This document shows positions 8,005 through 16,806 of a stretch of DNA of 64,000 nt, in pieces. The position numbers and the translations under genes were made by a program. Origin of the DNA: Novosphingobium taihuense (GTDB lineage Bacteria > Pseudomonadota > Alphaproteobacteria > Sphingomonadales > Sphingomonadaceae); NCBI RefSeq assembly GCF_007830315.1, contig NZ_VLKJ01000006.1, positions 1 through 64,000 of the forward strand, given 5' to 3'. Every line of letters starts with the position of its first letter. The stretch's first letter is position 1. The notes under the pieces were generated by a model that saw nothing but the letters and a program-made list of their open reading frames with translations, did not search any database and was not told the origin of the DNA.

Positions 8005-8820
8005 GTGTCGGATACAGTTGATATGGCAATGATCGGCGTCGCCGGACGCAGACTGCACCTTGCGCAGTGGCATGAGAGCAAGCGAAGCGCACACCGGCCA
8101 TTGCTGATGCTGAACGGCATCGGCATGAATCTCGAGATGCTCGAACCCCTTGCCCGTGCGCTGCCCGAGCGCGAAGTGATCTGCTTCGACATGCCCGGCA
8201 TCGGCAGCTCACCCGATCCGATCCTGCCCTACACCATTCCGAGCATGGCGCTGACCACCGCAGCGCTGCTTGACCGGCTGGGCATCGACGAGGTGGACAT
8301 TCTCGGCATCAGCTGGGGTGGCGCGCTGGCCCAGCAGTTCGCGTTCCAGCACCGCGCCCGCACTGGCCGCATCGTTTTGGCTGCCACGGCTTCAGGTGGC
8401 GCTACGATGGTGCCCGGCAACCCCTCGATTCTGGCCCACCTTGCCGACCCGCGTGAATACACGGTCGAGAGAACGCTCAAGCGCAATCTCGCTTCGATCT
8501 ACAATGGTGGCGGCAGCGGCAAGGTATCGCTCAATGCCGCCAAGGCGCCCTCGCCGCTCGGTTTTTCCTACCAGATGATGGCCTTTGCGGGCTGGTCGAG
8601 CGTTCCGTTCCTGCCACTCCTCAACATGCCGGTCATGGTCATGGCCGACGAGGAGGACCAACTGGTCCCCCCTTCCAACGCGCATTTCCTGCACAACGCC
8701 ATTCCGCACAGCCGGATCGAGATGTTTCAGGGCGGCGGGCATCTGTTCATGCTCTCTCAGCGCGACCGGTTCATCGAGAAGCTGCGCGGCTTTCTCGACG
8801 AGGATATCCACCACACCTGA
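8005..8820 (+). CDS. Alpha/beta hydrolase, PhaZ-like (medium-chain PHA depolymerase family)
   Basis: A 271-residue soluble alpha/beta hydrolase. The nucleophile elbow GISWGGALAQQFA (Ser103) closely matches the GVSWGGALAQQFA type of Pseudomonas intracellular poly(3-hydroxyalkanoate) depolymerases. The probable acid and base are Asp218 (DEEDQLVPP) and His246 (GGGHLFM), at the spacing of that family. The oxyanion/HG-like motif is LMLNGIGMN. Start is GTG 8005; ATG 8023 is an alternative. No PHA synthase or phasin is nearby, so another esterase or lactonase role is possible. It is divergent from the GGDEF-EAL-PilZ gene. Confidence 0.72.
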   Translation: MSDTVDMAMIGVAGRRLHLAQWHESKRSAHRPLLMLNGIGMNLEMLEPLARALPEREVICFDMPGIGSSPDPILPYTIPSMALTTAALLDRLGIDEVDILGISWGGALAQQFAFQHRARTGRIVLAATASGGATMVPGNPSILAHLADPREYTVERTLKRNLASIYNGGGSGKVSLNAAKAPSPLGFSYQMMAFAGWSSVPFLPLLNMPVMVMADEEDQLVPPSNAHFLHNAIPHSRIEMFQGGGHLFMLSQRDRFIEKLRGFLDEDIHHT

Positions 8821-8902
8821 AAGACACCTGCCTCTCGCCGCTTTCCTTTTGCCGGTCAGACGATAGCATCGCGCAAAGACTCGATCAGGCTGAGGAGAGG
8901 CC

Positions 8903-10213
8903 ATGCGGCATATCGCGATCGTCGGTTCGGGACCGGCCGGGTACTACACCGCAGAGGCCGCCCAGAAGCAGTGGGGCGACGATGTCCTGATCGACATCTT
9001 TGACATGTTGCCGGTACCTTACGGACTTATCCGGTTCGGCGTTGCCCCCGATCACCAATCGATCAAGGGGGTGACCCGCCGCTACGAGCAGACCGCGCTG
9101 GCGGACAACGTGCGCTTCGTAGGCAATGTGAAAGTCGGAAGCGATGTTTCGATTGCGGAACTGCGGGAGCTTTACGATGCGGTGGTGTTGGCAACAGGTG
9201 CGCCGCGTGATCGTGACATCGGCGTGCCTGGCGATCACCTGAAGAACGTGTTCGGCAGTGCGGCCTTCGTAGGCTGGTACAATGGTCACCCCGAGTTTGC
9301 CGCGCTTGATCCCGATCTTTCCGGGCATACCGCCGTGGTCATCGGCATGGGCAATGTCGCCCTCGACGTCACCCGGATCCTGGCCAAGACGCGCGACGAA
9401 TTTGCCGGCAGCGACATCGTTGCCCACGCGCTGGAAGGGCTGATGGCGTCGAAGATCCGGCGGATCGTGATCCTCGGCCGGCGCGGACCGCACCAGATCA
9501 TGATGACGCCCAAGGAACTGGGCGAGCTTGGACACCTTTCCCGAACCGCCCCGTCGGTCGATCCGCGCGACCTGCCCGAGGAAGCGGAAGACGCGCTGCT
9601 TGAGCCGGGCATCCGCAAGTCGGTAACGCACTTGCGCTCCTTCGCGGCCATACCTGAAAGCCACCGTGCCGACCTGCCGCTTGAAGTGGAGTTCGATTTC
9701 TTCGGTGCGCCGCGCGGATTGCTCGGCGAAGGCAAGGTGCGGGCGATTGCCGTGGAGCGCACGCGGATCGAGGCAGGGCGCGCGGTGGGGACGGGCGAGT
9801 TCTACGAAATTCCGGCGGATCTGGTGGTGTCATGCATCGGATACCAGACCTCGCCTATCGAGGGCGTGCCGTTCGATGATCGTGCCGGACGCTTTGCCAA
9901 TGACGCGGGGCGCATTCTGCCGGGGCTCTATTGCGTCGGCTGGGCGCGGCGCGGGCCTTCGGGGACCATCGGTACCAACCGGCCGGACGGATTCGGCGTG
10001 GTGGAAATGATTGCCGAAGACTTACCCCATGCGGGCCGCAAGGCCGGGCGGGCAGGCTTCGACGAGTTGGCCGCAGCGCGAAAGCTCGATGTCGTCAGCT
10101 TCGACGACTGGAAGAAGATCGAGCAAGCCGAGGAGCAGCGCGCGCGTGACGATTCGCCGCGCGAAAAGTTTGTCGACGTCGAGGAAATGATCCGGGCCAG
10201 CGGTCACGACTGA
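8903..10213 (+). CDS. Ferredoxin/adrenodoxin-type NADP+ reductase (FprA-like)
   Basis: A 436-residue FAD- and NADPH-dependent flavoprotein of the adrenodoxin-reductase/FprA group, which passes electrons between NADPH and ferredoxins. The FAD-binding GSGPAGYYTAEA is at residues 8-19, followed by PVPYGLIRFGVAPDH, diagnostic of the group. The NADP-binding region contains VIGMGNVALDVTRIL and GRRGP. The C-terminal GWARRGPSGTIGTNRPD is the conserved FAD/NADP contact stretch. A typical partner would be a P450 ferredoxin, none of which is present here. AGGAGAGG precedes the ATG. It appears monocistronic. Confidence 0.88.
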   Translation: MRHIAIVGSGPAGYYTAEAAQKQWGDDVLIDIFDMLPVPYGLIRFGVAPDHQSIKGVTRRYEQTALADNVRFVGNVKVGSDVSIAELRELYDAVVLATGAPRDRDIGVPGDHLKNVFGSAAFVGWYNGHPEFAALDPDLSGHTAVVIGMGNVALDVTRILAKTRDEFAGSDIVAHALEGLMASKIRRIVILGRRGPHQIMMTPKELGELGHLSRTAPSVDPRDLPEEAEDALLEPGIRKSVTHLRSFAAIPESHRADLPLEVEFDFFGAPRGLLGEGKVRAIAVERTRIEAGRAVGTGEFYEIPADLVVSCIGYQTSPIEGVPFDDRAGRFANDAGRILPGLYCVGWARRGPSGTIGTNRPDGFGVVEMIAEDLPHAGRKAGRAGFDELAAARKLDVVSFDDWKKIEQAEEQRARDDSPREKFVDVEEMIRASGHD

Positions 10214-10255
10214 CGGTTATGCGACCGCCGATTGACCCCGGGCCAAAGCTCTGAC

Positions 10256-10271
10256 TTAATCGAACGATTAA
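10256..10271. promoter_or_regulatory. Palindromic operator candidate upstream of the amidohydrolase gene
   Basis: TTAATCG (10256-10262) and CGATTAA (10265-10271) are perfect inverted 7-mers separated by AA. The site lies about 50 bp upstream of the amidohydrolase ATG. The size and AT-rich ends resemble operators of TetR- or GntR-type dimers. No regulator gene is adjacent. Confidence 0.4.
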
Positions 10272-10322
10272 TGCGACAGGTTGACTAGGTGAGTCGGCCT
10301 GCGTGGGAGAAGGAGCAGGCCG

Positions 10323-12071
10323 ATGGCTGTCTATGACCTCATCATCCGCAACGGCACGATCGTCGATGGCACCGGCGCGCCGCGCTTCACCGGCGACGTA
10401 GCCGTGAAGAACGGACTGATCGCTGCTGTCGGCTCAATCCGTGGCGATGCCGCCGAGGAGATCGACGCGAGCGGGCGCGTGGTTGCGCCGGGCTGGGTCG
10501 ACGTTCACACCCACTATGACGGGCAGGCGACCTGGGACGCGGAAATGGCGCCATCTTCGTGGCATGGCGTGACAACCGTGGTCATGGGCAACTGTGGTGT
10601 CGGCTTTGCGCCTGCCGCGCCTGATCGTCACGACTGGCTGATCGGCCTGATGGAAGGCGTCGAGGATATTCCTGGCACGGCGCTTGCCGAAGGGATGACC
10701 TGGGACTGGGAAACCTTCCCCGAATATCTCGATGCGCTTGAGAAGATGCCGCGCGCGGTCGATATCGGCACGCACGTCCCACATGGGGCCGTGCGCGCCT
10801 ATGTTCTTGGCGATCGGGAAAAGCCGGGCGCGGTTCCGACCGACGAGGACATTCGCAAGATGGCCGAAATCGTCGAGGAAGGCGTGCGCGCCGGAGCGCT
10901 TGGTTTCTCGACGAGCCGCACCGTGATACACAAGTCCGTCGACGGGGAAGTCGTGCCGGGCACCACGGCAACCGCCGAGGAACTGATCGAGATCGGCCGT
11001 GCCATGGGGCGTGTTGGGCATGGCGTGTTCGAGATGGCATCGGACATGAAGCGCGAATGGGACGAGTTTGGCTGGATGGGGGCATTGAGCCGCGAAACCG
11101 GCCTGCCCGTGACTTACGCCGCGCTCCAGTCGATCGCCAAGGAATTGCCGCTGGAAGAACAGATCGCGGAGATGCGCCGCCAGAACGCGCAAGGGGCGAA
11201 CATCGTCGCGCAGATCGCGCTGCGAGGTAACGGCGTGATCATGGCCTGGCAGGGGACCATCCATCCTTTCCGTTTCCGCCCGAGCTACGCGGCGATTGCC
11301 GACCTCCCATGGGACGAACAGCTCGCAAACCTCAAGGACCCGGCCTTCCGTGAAAAGGTCCTGTCGGAAGCCAACGTCTATCCAGAGAGTGACATCATCG
11401 GACTGCTGATGATGATCTCGCAAGGGTGGCACAACCAGTTCGTGATGGACGAAGGGTTCGACTACGAACCACAAGCCGAGGCCAGCATTCTTGCCCACGC
11501 TAAGGCGGCGGGTGTCTCGCCCGACGCCTATGCCTATGACAAACTGATGGAAAACGATGGCACGGGGTTCATCTACCTGCCGATCCTCAACTATGCCGAT
11601 GGCAATCTCGATTTCCTCGAGGCGCTGCAGGCTTCGGACGATACGGTGAACTCGCTTTCCGATGGTGGCGCGCACTGCGGCACTATCTGTGACGCGGCCA
11701 GCCCGACCTTCATGCTCGAACACTGGGTGCGCGAGCGCAAGCGGGGTGGCCGGATCAGCCTGGAGCACGCAGTGAAGCGGCAGTGCCACGACACGGCGCG
11801 GCTTTACGGCCTCGATGATCGCGGCATCCTGGCGCCGGGTTATCTTGCCGACATCAACGTGATCGACTTCGAGAACCTGAAACTGCTCAAGCCGTGGCTG
11901 GCCTTCGATCTTCCGGCAGGCGGCAAGCGCCTGCTCCAGAAAGCGGAAGGCTATGACTACACGATCAAGGGCGGCAAGGTGACTTTCCGCAAGGGCGAGT
12001 GGACAGGCGCCACGCCGGGCGGGCTGATCCGGGGACCGCAGCGCGCGGAACTGCTCGAAGCCGCCGAATGA
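10323..12071 (+). CDS. N-acyl-D-amino-acid deacylase-like amidohydrolase
   Basis: A 582-residue metal-dependent amidohydrolase of the D-aminoacylase group. It starts with the N-terminal beta-sandwich [17 protein letters not shown], followed by the metal-binding [15 protein letters not shown] and the GNCGVGFAP segment typical of D-aminoacylases. The C-terminal [15 protein letters not shown] returns to the sandwich domain. It is longer than classical D-aminoacylases (about 480 residues). No signal peptide is evident, so it is probably cytoplasmic. The substrate (N-acyl-D-amino acids or a related amide) is inferred. AAGGAG precedes the ATG, and an operator-like palindrome lies at 10256-10271. 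It is convergent with the chemoreceptor gene. Confidence 0.78.
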   Translation: MAVYDLIIRNGTIVDGTGAPRFTGDVAVKNGLIAAVGSIRGDAAEEIDASGRVVAPGWVDVHTHYDGQATWDAEMAPSSWHGVTTVVMGNCGVGFAPAAPDRHDWLIGLMEGVEDIPGTALAEGMTWDWETFPEYLDALEKMPRAVDIGTHVPHGAVRAYVLGDREKPGAVPTDEDIRKMAEIVEEGVRAGALGFSTSRTVIHKSVDGEVVPGTTATAEELIEIGRAMGRVGHGVFEMASDMKREWDEFGWMGALSRETGLPVTYAALQSIAKELPLEEQIAEMRRQNAQGANIVAQIALRGNGVIMAWQGTIHPFRFRPSYAAIADLPWDEQLANLKDPAFREKVLSEANVYPESDIIGLLMMISQGWHNQFVMDEGFDYEPQAEASILAHAKAAGVSPDAYAYDKLMENDGTGFIYLPILNYADGNLDFLEALQASDDTVNSLSDGGAHCGTICDAASPTFMLEHWVRERKRGGRISLEHAVKRQCHDTARLYGLDDRGILAPGYLADINVIDFENLKLLKPWLAFDLPAGGKRLLQKAEGYDYTIKGGKVTFRKGEWTGATPGGLIRGPQRAELLEAAE

Positions 12072-12080
12072 AGGGCTAGA

Positions 12081-13529
12081 TCAGGCGGCGTGGCGCAGGC
12101 CGGGTGACCTGGCCTCGGCGCCGCCTTCGAGCCGGAAGCGGTCGACCAGTGAAGACAGGCGCGTAGCCTCGCCCGCAAGGCTGCGAGCAGCCGCGGTCGC
12201 CTCTTCGACCATGGCGGCGTTCTGCTGCGTCATGGTATCCATCTCGCGCACCGTCTCGCGAACCTGACCGATGCTACCTGCCTGTTCCTGCGCCATGGCG
12301 GCGATGCTACTTGCGAGCCTCGCGACATGACCGACCTGCTCGACGATCAGGTCGAATGTCTCGCCGGTCTGGCCGACAAGACTGACGCCACGTTCGACCT
12401 GGGTAGAACTCGCCGTGATCAGATGCTTGATGTCGCGCGCCGCGTCCGCCGTGCGCTGAGCGAGCGCGCGCACTTCTGTAGCGACGACGGCAAAGCCACG
12501 TCCGGCATCACCGGCGCGAGCAGCCTCGACCCCGGCGTTGAGAGCGAGAAGATTGGTCTGGAAGGCAATCCCGTCGATCACCGAGATGATCTTGCCAATC
12601 TCCTGCGCAGAATGGTGAATGTCGTTCATTGCCTGAACGGCCTCACTGACGACTGCCCCGCCCTTGAGCGCTTCACCGTGCGCCTGTTGCACGGAGTCAT
12701 GCATGTGGGAGGCATCGTCAGCGGTTGTCTTCACCGTAGCGGCCAGCGTTGTCATGGCGGCGGATGCCTCTTCGAGGCTTGCTGCCTGCTGCTCGGTCCG
12801 GCGAGCAAGATCGTCTGAGGCCTGGCGGATTTCGCGCGCACCGACGTCCACGGCGCTGGAGGTTCCGGCCACATCTCCAAGCGCGCCCGAGACTTGACGC
12901 CGCATTTCATCAAGGTGGCGCTGCAATTCCGCGAATGCCTTGGGCAGTTCGGGGGCATGCGTCGCGAAATCGCCTTCTGCCATACCTTGCAATGCCGAGC
13001 TGACCTCGTCGATCACGGCAACACGGGCGGCCTCTTCGACGCGGAAATATGCCGAGATGGCAACCTCCATGTCGAGCAATGCCATCTTCACCATCGAAGC
13101 GACTTCTGCCCCGACCTTGCGGCGGCGCAGAATACTGCCCGACCCCGAGAACATCTTGTCGATGATGCGTTCCAGCACGCTGGCGTAGGCGCCGATGTAC
13201 CATCCCGGTTCCAGGCCGATGCGGGCGTGAACATTGCCTACGCGCTCAGCGCTCTCAAAATAGCTGCGATCAACAGTTCCACCGAACATGCCGGCCCAAT
13301 GCTCGATCTGCTTGTCACGCGCGTGACGCATCGTTTGGCGCGAGCCGAAGAACTTCGCCGTTTCGGGGGTGTTTGCAATCTGTTCGTAGAGTTGATCAAG
13401 CGCAGCGGGCGCATGCCTCGCCATCGCGCGACCCAGCGAACCAAAGCGGGCTATGTCCTCACTGCCGATATTGAAGAAATTCAGCTTCTTCGAAATGTCC
13501 TGATCGGTGATGTCGTGCGCCATGAACAT
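12081..13529 (-). CDS. Globin-coupled methyl-accepting chemotaxis sensor (soluble, HemAT-like)
   Basis: A 482-residue protein without membrane segments. Residues about 15-180 match a protoglobin-type sensor domain: FFGSRQTMRHARDKQIEHW, then NVHARIGLEPGWYIGAY, whose histidine (His101) matches the proximal haem ligand of HemAT. The C-terminal half is a chemoreceptor signalling coiled coil with the conserved hairpin ALNAGVEAARAGDAGRGFAV and VATEVRALAQR. It is likely to sense O2 or another gas and signal through CheW/CheA. No che genes are in the window, so the partner system must lie elsewhere. A 24-bp inverted repeat lies upstream. Confidence 0.9.
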   Translation of the reverse strand: MFMAHDITDQDISKKLNFFNIGSEDIARFGSLGRAMARHAPAALDQLYEQIANTPETAKFFGSRQTMRHARDKQIEHWAGMFGGTVDRSYFESAERVGNVHARIGLEPGWYIGAYASVLERIIDKMFSGSGSILRRRKVGAEVASMVKMALLDMEVAISAYFRVEEAARVAVIDEVSSALQGMAEGDFATHAPELPKAFAELQRHLDEMRRQVSGALGDVAGTSSAVDVGAREIRQASDDLARRTEQQAASLEEASAAMTTLAATVKTTADDASHMHDSVQQAHGEALKGGAVVSEAVQAMNDIHHSAQEIGKIISVIDGIAFQTNLLALNAGVEAARAGDAGRGFAVVATEVRALAQRTADAARDIKHLITASSTQVERGVSLVGQTGETFDLIVEQVGHVARLASSIAAMAQEQAGSIGQVRETVREMDTMTQQNAAMVEEATAAARSLAGEATRLSSLVDRFRLEGGAEARSPGLRHAA

Positions 13530-13604
13530 TGCTCCTCGTCACGATACAATCGCACGTGGGCGTGAACATGTTCGAAAGGGGAAACAGTGGGACAATACTG
13601 TTCG

Positions 13605-13628
13605 GAAGGTTATCGGCAATTAACCTTC
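13605..13628. promoter_or_regulatory. Inverted repeat upstream of the globin-coupled chemoreceptor
   Basis: GAAGGTTA (13605-13612) and TAACCTTC (13621-13628) are perfect inverted 8-mers around an 8-nt centre. TCGGCAAT also occurs twice (13613-13620 and 13627-13634), 14 bp apart. The site lies about 76 bp upstream of the chemoreceptor start, a plausible place for an operator. Confidence 0.4.
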
Positions 13629-13675
13629 GGCAATTGGTCAGCAACATACATAGACTATGTTGAACTGCGATTACA

Positions 13676-13700
13676 ACACCTTGCCCTTTCGGGCAGGTGT
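13676..13700 (-). terminator. Hairpin, probable dnaN terminator
   Basis: On the - strand, ACACCTGCCC pairs with GGGCAAGGTGT around a GAAA tetraloop, with one bulged base. It begins 10 bp after the dnaN stop and is followed by TGTTGTAAT, which is only moderately U-rich. GAAA loops are unusually stable, so this is a reasonable terminator. Confidence 0.55.
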
Positions 13701-13709
13701 AACACACAA

Positions 13710-14837
13710 TTAGACGCGCATCGGCATTAGTACGTAGAGCGCGGGCGACTTCTCATCGCGACGAATCAGCGTGGGCGCGCCGGCATCGGCAAGATGCAGT
13801 TCGACCGTATCGCCGTCGATCTGGCTGAGGATATCCTTGAGATAATTGGCGTTGAAGCCGATCTCGAATCCCGCCGATGCGTAGTTTGCGGGCAGTTCTT
13901 CAGCAGCGGTGCCGTTGTCAGGGCTCGTCACCGAAAGCGTGACGCGGTCGGTCTCGAGCGCCATCTTGACCGCACGGGTCTTCTCGGTGGCAATAGTCGC
14001 CACGCGATCGACGCCTTCGAAGAAAGAGCGCGGGTCAAGCTTCAGCAACTTGTCGTTTCCGGTAGGGATCACGCGGCTGTAATCCGGGAAAGTACCGTCA
14101 ATCAGCTTGCTGGTCAGCACTACGCCGTTTTCGCCGCCCAGGGTGAAGCGTACCTTGCTGGCCGACAGATCGATCAGCACGGCCGAATCCAGCACTTCTT
14201 CAAGCAACTTGCGCAACTCGCCGACGCATTTGCGAGGGACGATCACGTCAGGCATGCCCTCTGCGCCATCCGGGCGCGCAATTGTGAAGCGAGCCAGACG
14301 GTGACCATCGGTGGCGGCAGCCTTGAGTACCGGCTGGGCATCGTCCGAGACGTGGAGGAATATGCCGTTGAGGTAGTAGCGCGTCTCTTCGGTCGAGATC
14401 GCAAAGCGCGTGCGGTCGATCAATTCGGCCAGCGTGCGCGCCGGGATTTCGAAGCTGGTCGGAAGGTCACCTTCAACGATCACCGGGAAATCGTCGCGAG
14501 GAAGAGTTGGCAGCTGGAAACGGCTGCGGCCCGCCTTGACGATCATGCGGTTTTCTGAGGTTTCCAGGCTGACCTGCGATCCGTCCTGCAGCTTGCGTGC
14601 GATGTCGAACAGGAGGTGCGCCGAGACGGTGATCGCGCCTGCCGATTCCACCGATACGGCGGCCATCGATTCCACGATCTGCAGATCAAGGTCCGTCGCC
14701 ATCAGGCGAACGGTACCATCGGGCGCAGCCTCGATCAGCACGTTCGACAGGATCGGAATCGTGTTTCGGCGTTCGACCACCGACTGGACGTGGGACAGGC
14801 AGCGCAGGAGCGTCGCGCGTTCGATCGTCGCCTTCAT
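13710..14837 (-). CDS. dnaN: DNA polymerase III sliding clamp, beta subunit
   Basis: A 375-residue protein with the typical start MKATIERATLLRCLSHVQSVVERRNTIPILSN and the closing LHLADAGAPTLI...YVLMPMRV. The dimeric ring tethers polymerase III to DNA and is the docking site for repair and mismatch proteins. The length matches the three-domain clamp. It stands alone, with no dnaA or recF next to it, as is common in sphingomonads, and is followed by a hairpin terminator. Upstream is a 204-bp region holding a GC-rich inverted repeat and the probable fabG terminator. Confidence 0.97.
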   Translation of the reverse strand: MKATIERATLLRCLSHVQSVVERRNTIPILSNVLIEAAPDGTVRLMATDLDLQIVESMAAVSVESAGAITVSAHLLFDIARKLQDGSQVSLETSENRMIVKAGRSRFQLPTLPRDDFPVIVEGDLPTSFEIPARTLAELIDRTRFAISTEETRYYLNGIFLHVSDDAQPVLKAAATDGHRLARFTIARPDGAEGMPDVIVPRKCVGELRKLLEEVLDSAVLIDLSASKVRFTLGGENGVVLTSKLIDGTFPDYSRVIPTGNDKLLKLDPRSFFEGVDRVATIATEKTRAVKMALETDRVTLSVTSPDNGTAAEELPANYASAGFEIGFNANYLKDILSQIDGDTVELHLADAGAPTLIRRDEKSPALYVLMPMRV

Positions 14838-14896
14838 TCTCGTCTCGATCCCCCCGGGGAGTGGGCCGACGGCCTGCCCCCGTGAATATGGCTGAA

Positions 14897-14917
14897 CCGG
14901 GGAATCACGCTCCCCGG
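14897..14917. promoter_or_regulatory. GC-rich inverted repeat in the dnaN upstream region
   Basis: CCGGGGA (14897-14903) and TCCCCGG (14911-14917) pair perfectly around ATCACGC. Flanking GAACC and GGTTC can extend the stem with a small bulge. It lies 60-80 bp upstream of the dnaN ATG and could be an operator or a leader hairpin. Confidence 0.35.
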
Positions 14918-14949
14918 CGTATGGTTCGGACCATCTGTCTTAAAGCAGA

Positions 14950-14978
14950 GGCGGGGCTCGGCAAGCACCGGCCCCGCC
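14950..14978 (-). terminator. Probable fabG terminator
   Basis: GGCGGGGC (14950-14957) and GCCCCGCC (14971-14978) form an 8-bp stem 64 bp after the fabG stop. On the - strand it is followed by TCTGCTTTAAG. The stem is strong, but the U-tract is imperfect. Confidence 0.5.
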
Positions 14979-15041
14979 CTTGTCCCCTAAGTTGGGGATA
15001 AAACCGCCAGAATCAGCCTTTGGCAGGTCTCAGGAGGCCCC

Positions 15042-15806
15042 TCAGGACATCATCGCCATGCCGCCGTTGACGTGGAGGGTCTGGCCCGTGACGTACCCGG
15101 CCTCCTTCGAGGCGAGGTAAGCCACGGCGGCGCCGATGTCTGATCCCTCACCCATCCGGCCCATCGGGATGCGGGCGTTGAGCGCGTCCTTCTGGCCATC
15201 GGGCAGCACGTCGGTCATCGCGGTACGGATGAAGCCGGGGGCGACGCAGTTGACCGTGACGCCGCGGCTGGCGAGTTCCTGCCCCAGCGACTTCGACATG
15301 CCGACCAGACCCGCCTTGGCCGCAGCGTAGTTGACCTGACCGGGGTTGCCGGTTGCGCCGACGACGCTGGTGATGGTCACGATGCGGCCGAAGCGGGCCT
15401 TCATCATCGGCTTGGTGGCAGCGCGCATCAGGCGGAACGCGGCTTCGAGGTTGACCCGGATAACCGCGTCCCACTCCTCGTCCTTCATCCGCATGGCAAG
15501 GTTATCGCGCGTGATGCCGGCATTGTTCACAAGGATGTCGAGCTTGCCGAGCGTATCCATCGCAGCGGGCACGAGATGCTCGACCTGCTCGGTATTCGAC
15601 AGGTCACACGTGATCTCGACGTGATCGTGACCGTAAGTGTCGTTCAGTTCCTCGCGGAAAGCGCGAAGCTTGGCCGGGTTGGTGCCGGACAGAGCAATGC
15701 GGGCACCCTGCTTCGCCAGCGCATGGCAAATCGAAGAACCGATACCACCGGCCGCGCCGGTCACGAGTGCGGTCATGCCACTGAGGTCGAAAAGGCGGTT
15801 TTCCAT
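15042..15806 (-). CDS. fabG: 3-oxoacyl-[acyl-carrier-protein] reductase
   Basis: A 254-residue short-chain dehydrogenase. The NADP-binding TGAAGGIGSSI lies near residues 17-27, NNAGITRDNL follows, and the catalytic Ser-Tyr-Lys set is in ITSVVGATGNPGQ and NYAAAKAG (Tyr160, Lys164). The closing VTGQTLHVNGGMAM is characteristic of FabG. It reduces 3-oxoacyl-ACP in fatty-acid elongation. The gene starts 4 nt after the fabD stop, so the two form a fabD-fabG operon; acpP and fabF are not in the window. Confidence 0.95.
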   Translation of the reverse strand: MENRLFDLSGMTALVTGAAGGIGSSICHALAKQGARIALSGTNPAKLRAFREELNDTYGHDHVEITCDLSNTEQVEHLVPAAMDTLGKLDILVNNAGITRDNLAMRMKDEEWDAVIRVNLEAAFRLMRAATKPMMKARFGRIVTITSVVGATGNPGQVNYAAAKAGLVGMSKSLGQELASRGVTVNCVAPGFIRTAMTDVLPDGQKDALNARIPMGRMGEGSDIGAAVAYLASKEAGYVTGQTLHVNGGMAMMS

Positions 15807-15810
15807 GGGC

Positions 15811-16746
15811 TCAGAGCTCCTTGAGAATGGCTTCGATGTCGGCCATGCCGATCACGCTGGTGACGGAGACATCGGCGACCGAGCGGTTGATCATGGGGCC
15901 GAGGACCTTGCCTCCCAGTTCGACGAACTGCTCCACGCCTGCGTCCTTCATAGCGATCGCGCTTTCACGCCAGCGGACGCGTCCCGTGACCTGTTCGACA
16001 AGGAGGCGCTTCACTTCGGCAGGGTCCGTCACGACTGATGCGGTGACGTTGGCGAAGAGGGCTACACGCAAGGCGGCAGGCGGCGTCTTTTCGAAGGCCT
16101 CGGCCATCGCATCTGCCGCAGGCTGCATCAGCGGGCAGTGGAACGGGGCCGAGACCGGCAGCAGCACGCCGCGCTTGATGCCGTGGTCCTTGACCATGGC
16201 AACCGCGCGCTCGATCGCGGCCTTGTGGCCCGAGAGCACTACCTGAGTGGGATCGTTGTCGTTGGCAACGGTGCAGACTTCGCCTTCTGCGGCAGCTTCG
16301 GCCAGGGCGGTAGCCTTTTCGATGTCGGCACCGAGCAGCGCGCACATCGCGCCTTGGCCGACCGGCACGGCGGCCTGCATCGACTGGCCGCGCAGCTTGA
16401 GCAGGCGAGCCGTGTCCGCAAGGCTGAAGGCTCCGGCGGCGCAGAGCGCGGTGTATTCGCCGAGGCTGTGCCCGGCGACGAAATCGGCCTTTTCGGCAAG
16501 CGTGATGCCGCCTTCGCGTTCGAGCACGCGCAACACCGCGATGGCGTTGGCCATGATCGCGGGCTGGGCATTTTCGGTAAGTGTGAGAGCGTCTTCGGGG
16601 CCTTCCTTCATGATCTGGAAGAGCTTCTGCCCGAGCGCATCGTCGACTTCCTCGAACACTTCGCGCGCGACTGCGCTAGCCTCGGCAAGCTCCAGTCCCA
16701 TGCCGACCTTCTGGCTGCCCTGCCCCGGGAAAACGAATGCTCGCAT
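15811..16746 (-). CDS. fabD: Malonyl-CoA:ACP transacylase
   Basis: A 311-residue protein starting MRAFVFPGQGSQKVGMG, the FabD N-terminal signature. The active-site serine is in GHSLGEYTAL (Ser94), and the catalytic histidine is in SAPFHCPLM. It loads malonate on ACP for fatty-acid synthesis. I chose ATG 16744-16746 because AGGAG lies 7-11 nt upstream and the family starts here; the longer frame adds ten unconserved residues. It is the first gene of the fabD-fabG pair. Confidence 0.95.
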   Translation of the reverse strand: MRAFVFPGQGSQKVGMGLELAEASAVAREVFEEVDDALGQKLFQIMKEGPEDALTLTENAQPAIMANAIAVLRVLEREGGITLAEKADFVAGHSLGEYTALCAAGAFSLADTARLLKLRGQSMQAAVPVGQGAMCALLGADIEKATALAEAAAEGEVCTVANDNDPTQVVLSGHKAAIERAVAMVKDHGIKRGVLLPVSAPFHCPLMQPAADAMAEAFEKTPPAALRVALFANVTASVVTDPAEVKRLLVEQVTGRVRWRESAIAMKDAGVEQFVELGGKVLGPMINRSVADVSVTSVIGMADIEAILKEL

Positions 16747-16806
16747 CGAACTCTCCTGTTTCGCGCCCTGATACATTGGTCGCGCGCCCTATTGCCGCCG
16801 CCCGTT

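Noticed and set aside
10434..11789. A 451-codon - strand frame opposite the D-aminoacylase-like gene
   Set aside because: Antisense shadow of a gene with clear metal-binding motifs; no ribosome-binding site or family match.
13530..15041. Replication origin next to dnaN
   Set aside because: No dnaA gene and no cluster of TTATNCACA boxes is seen around dnaN.
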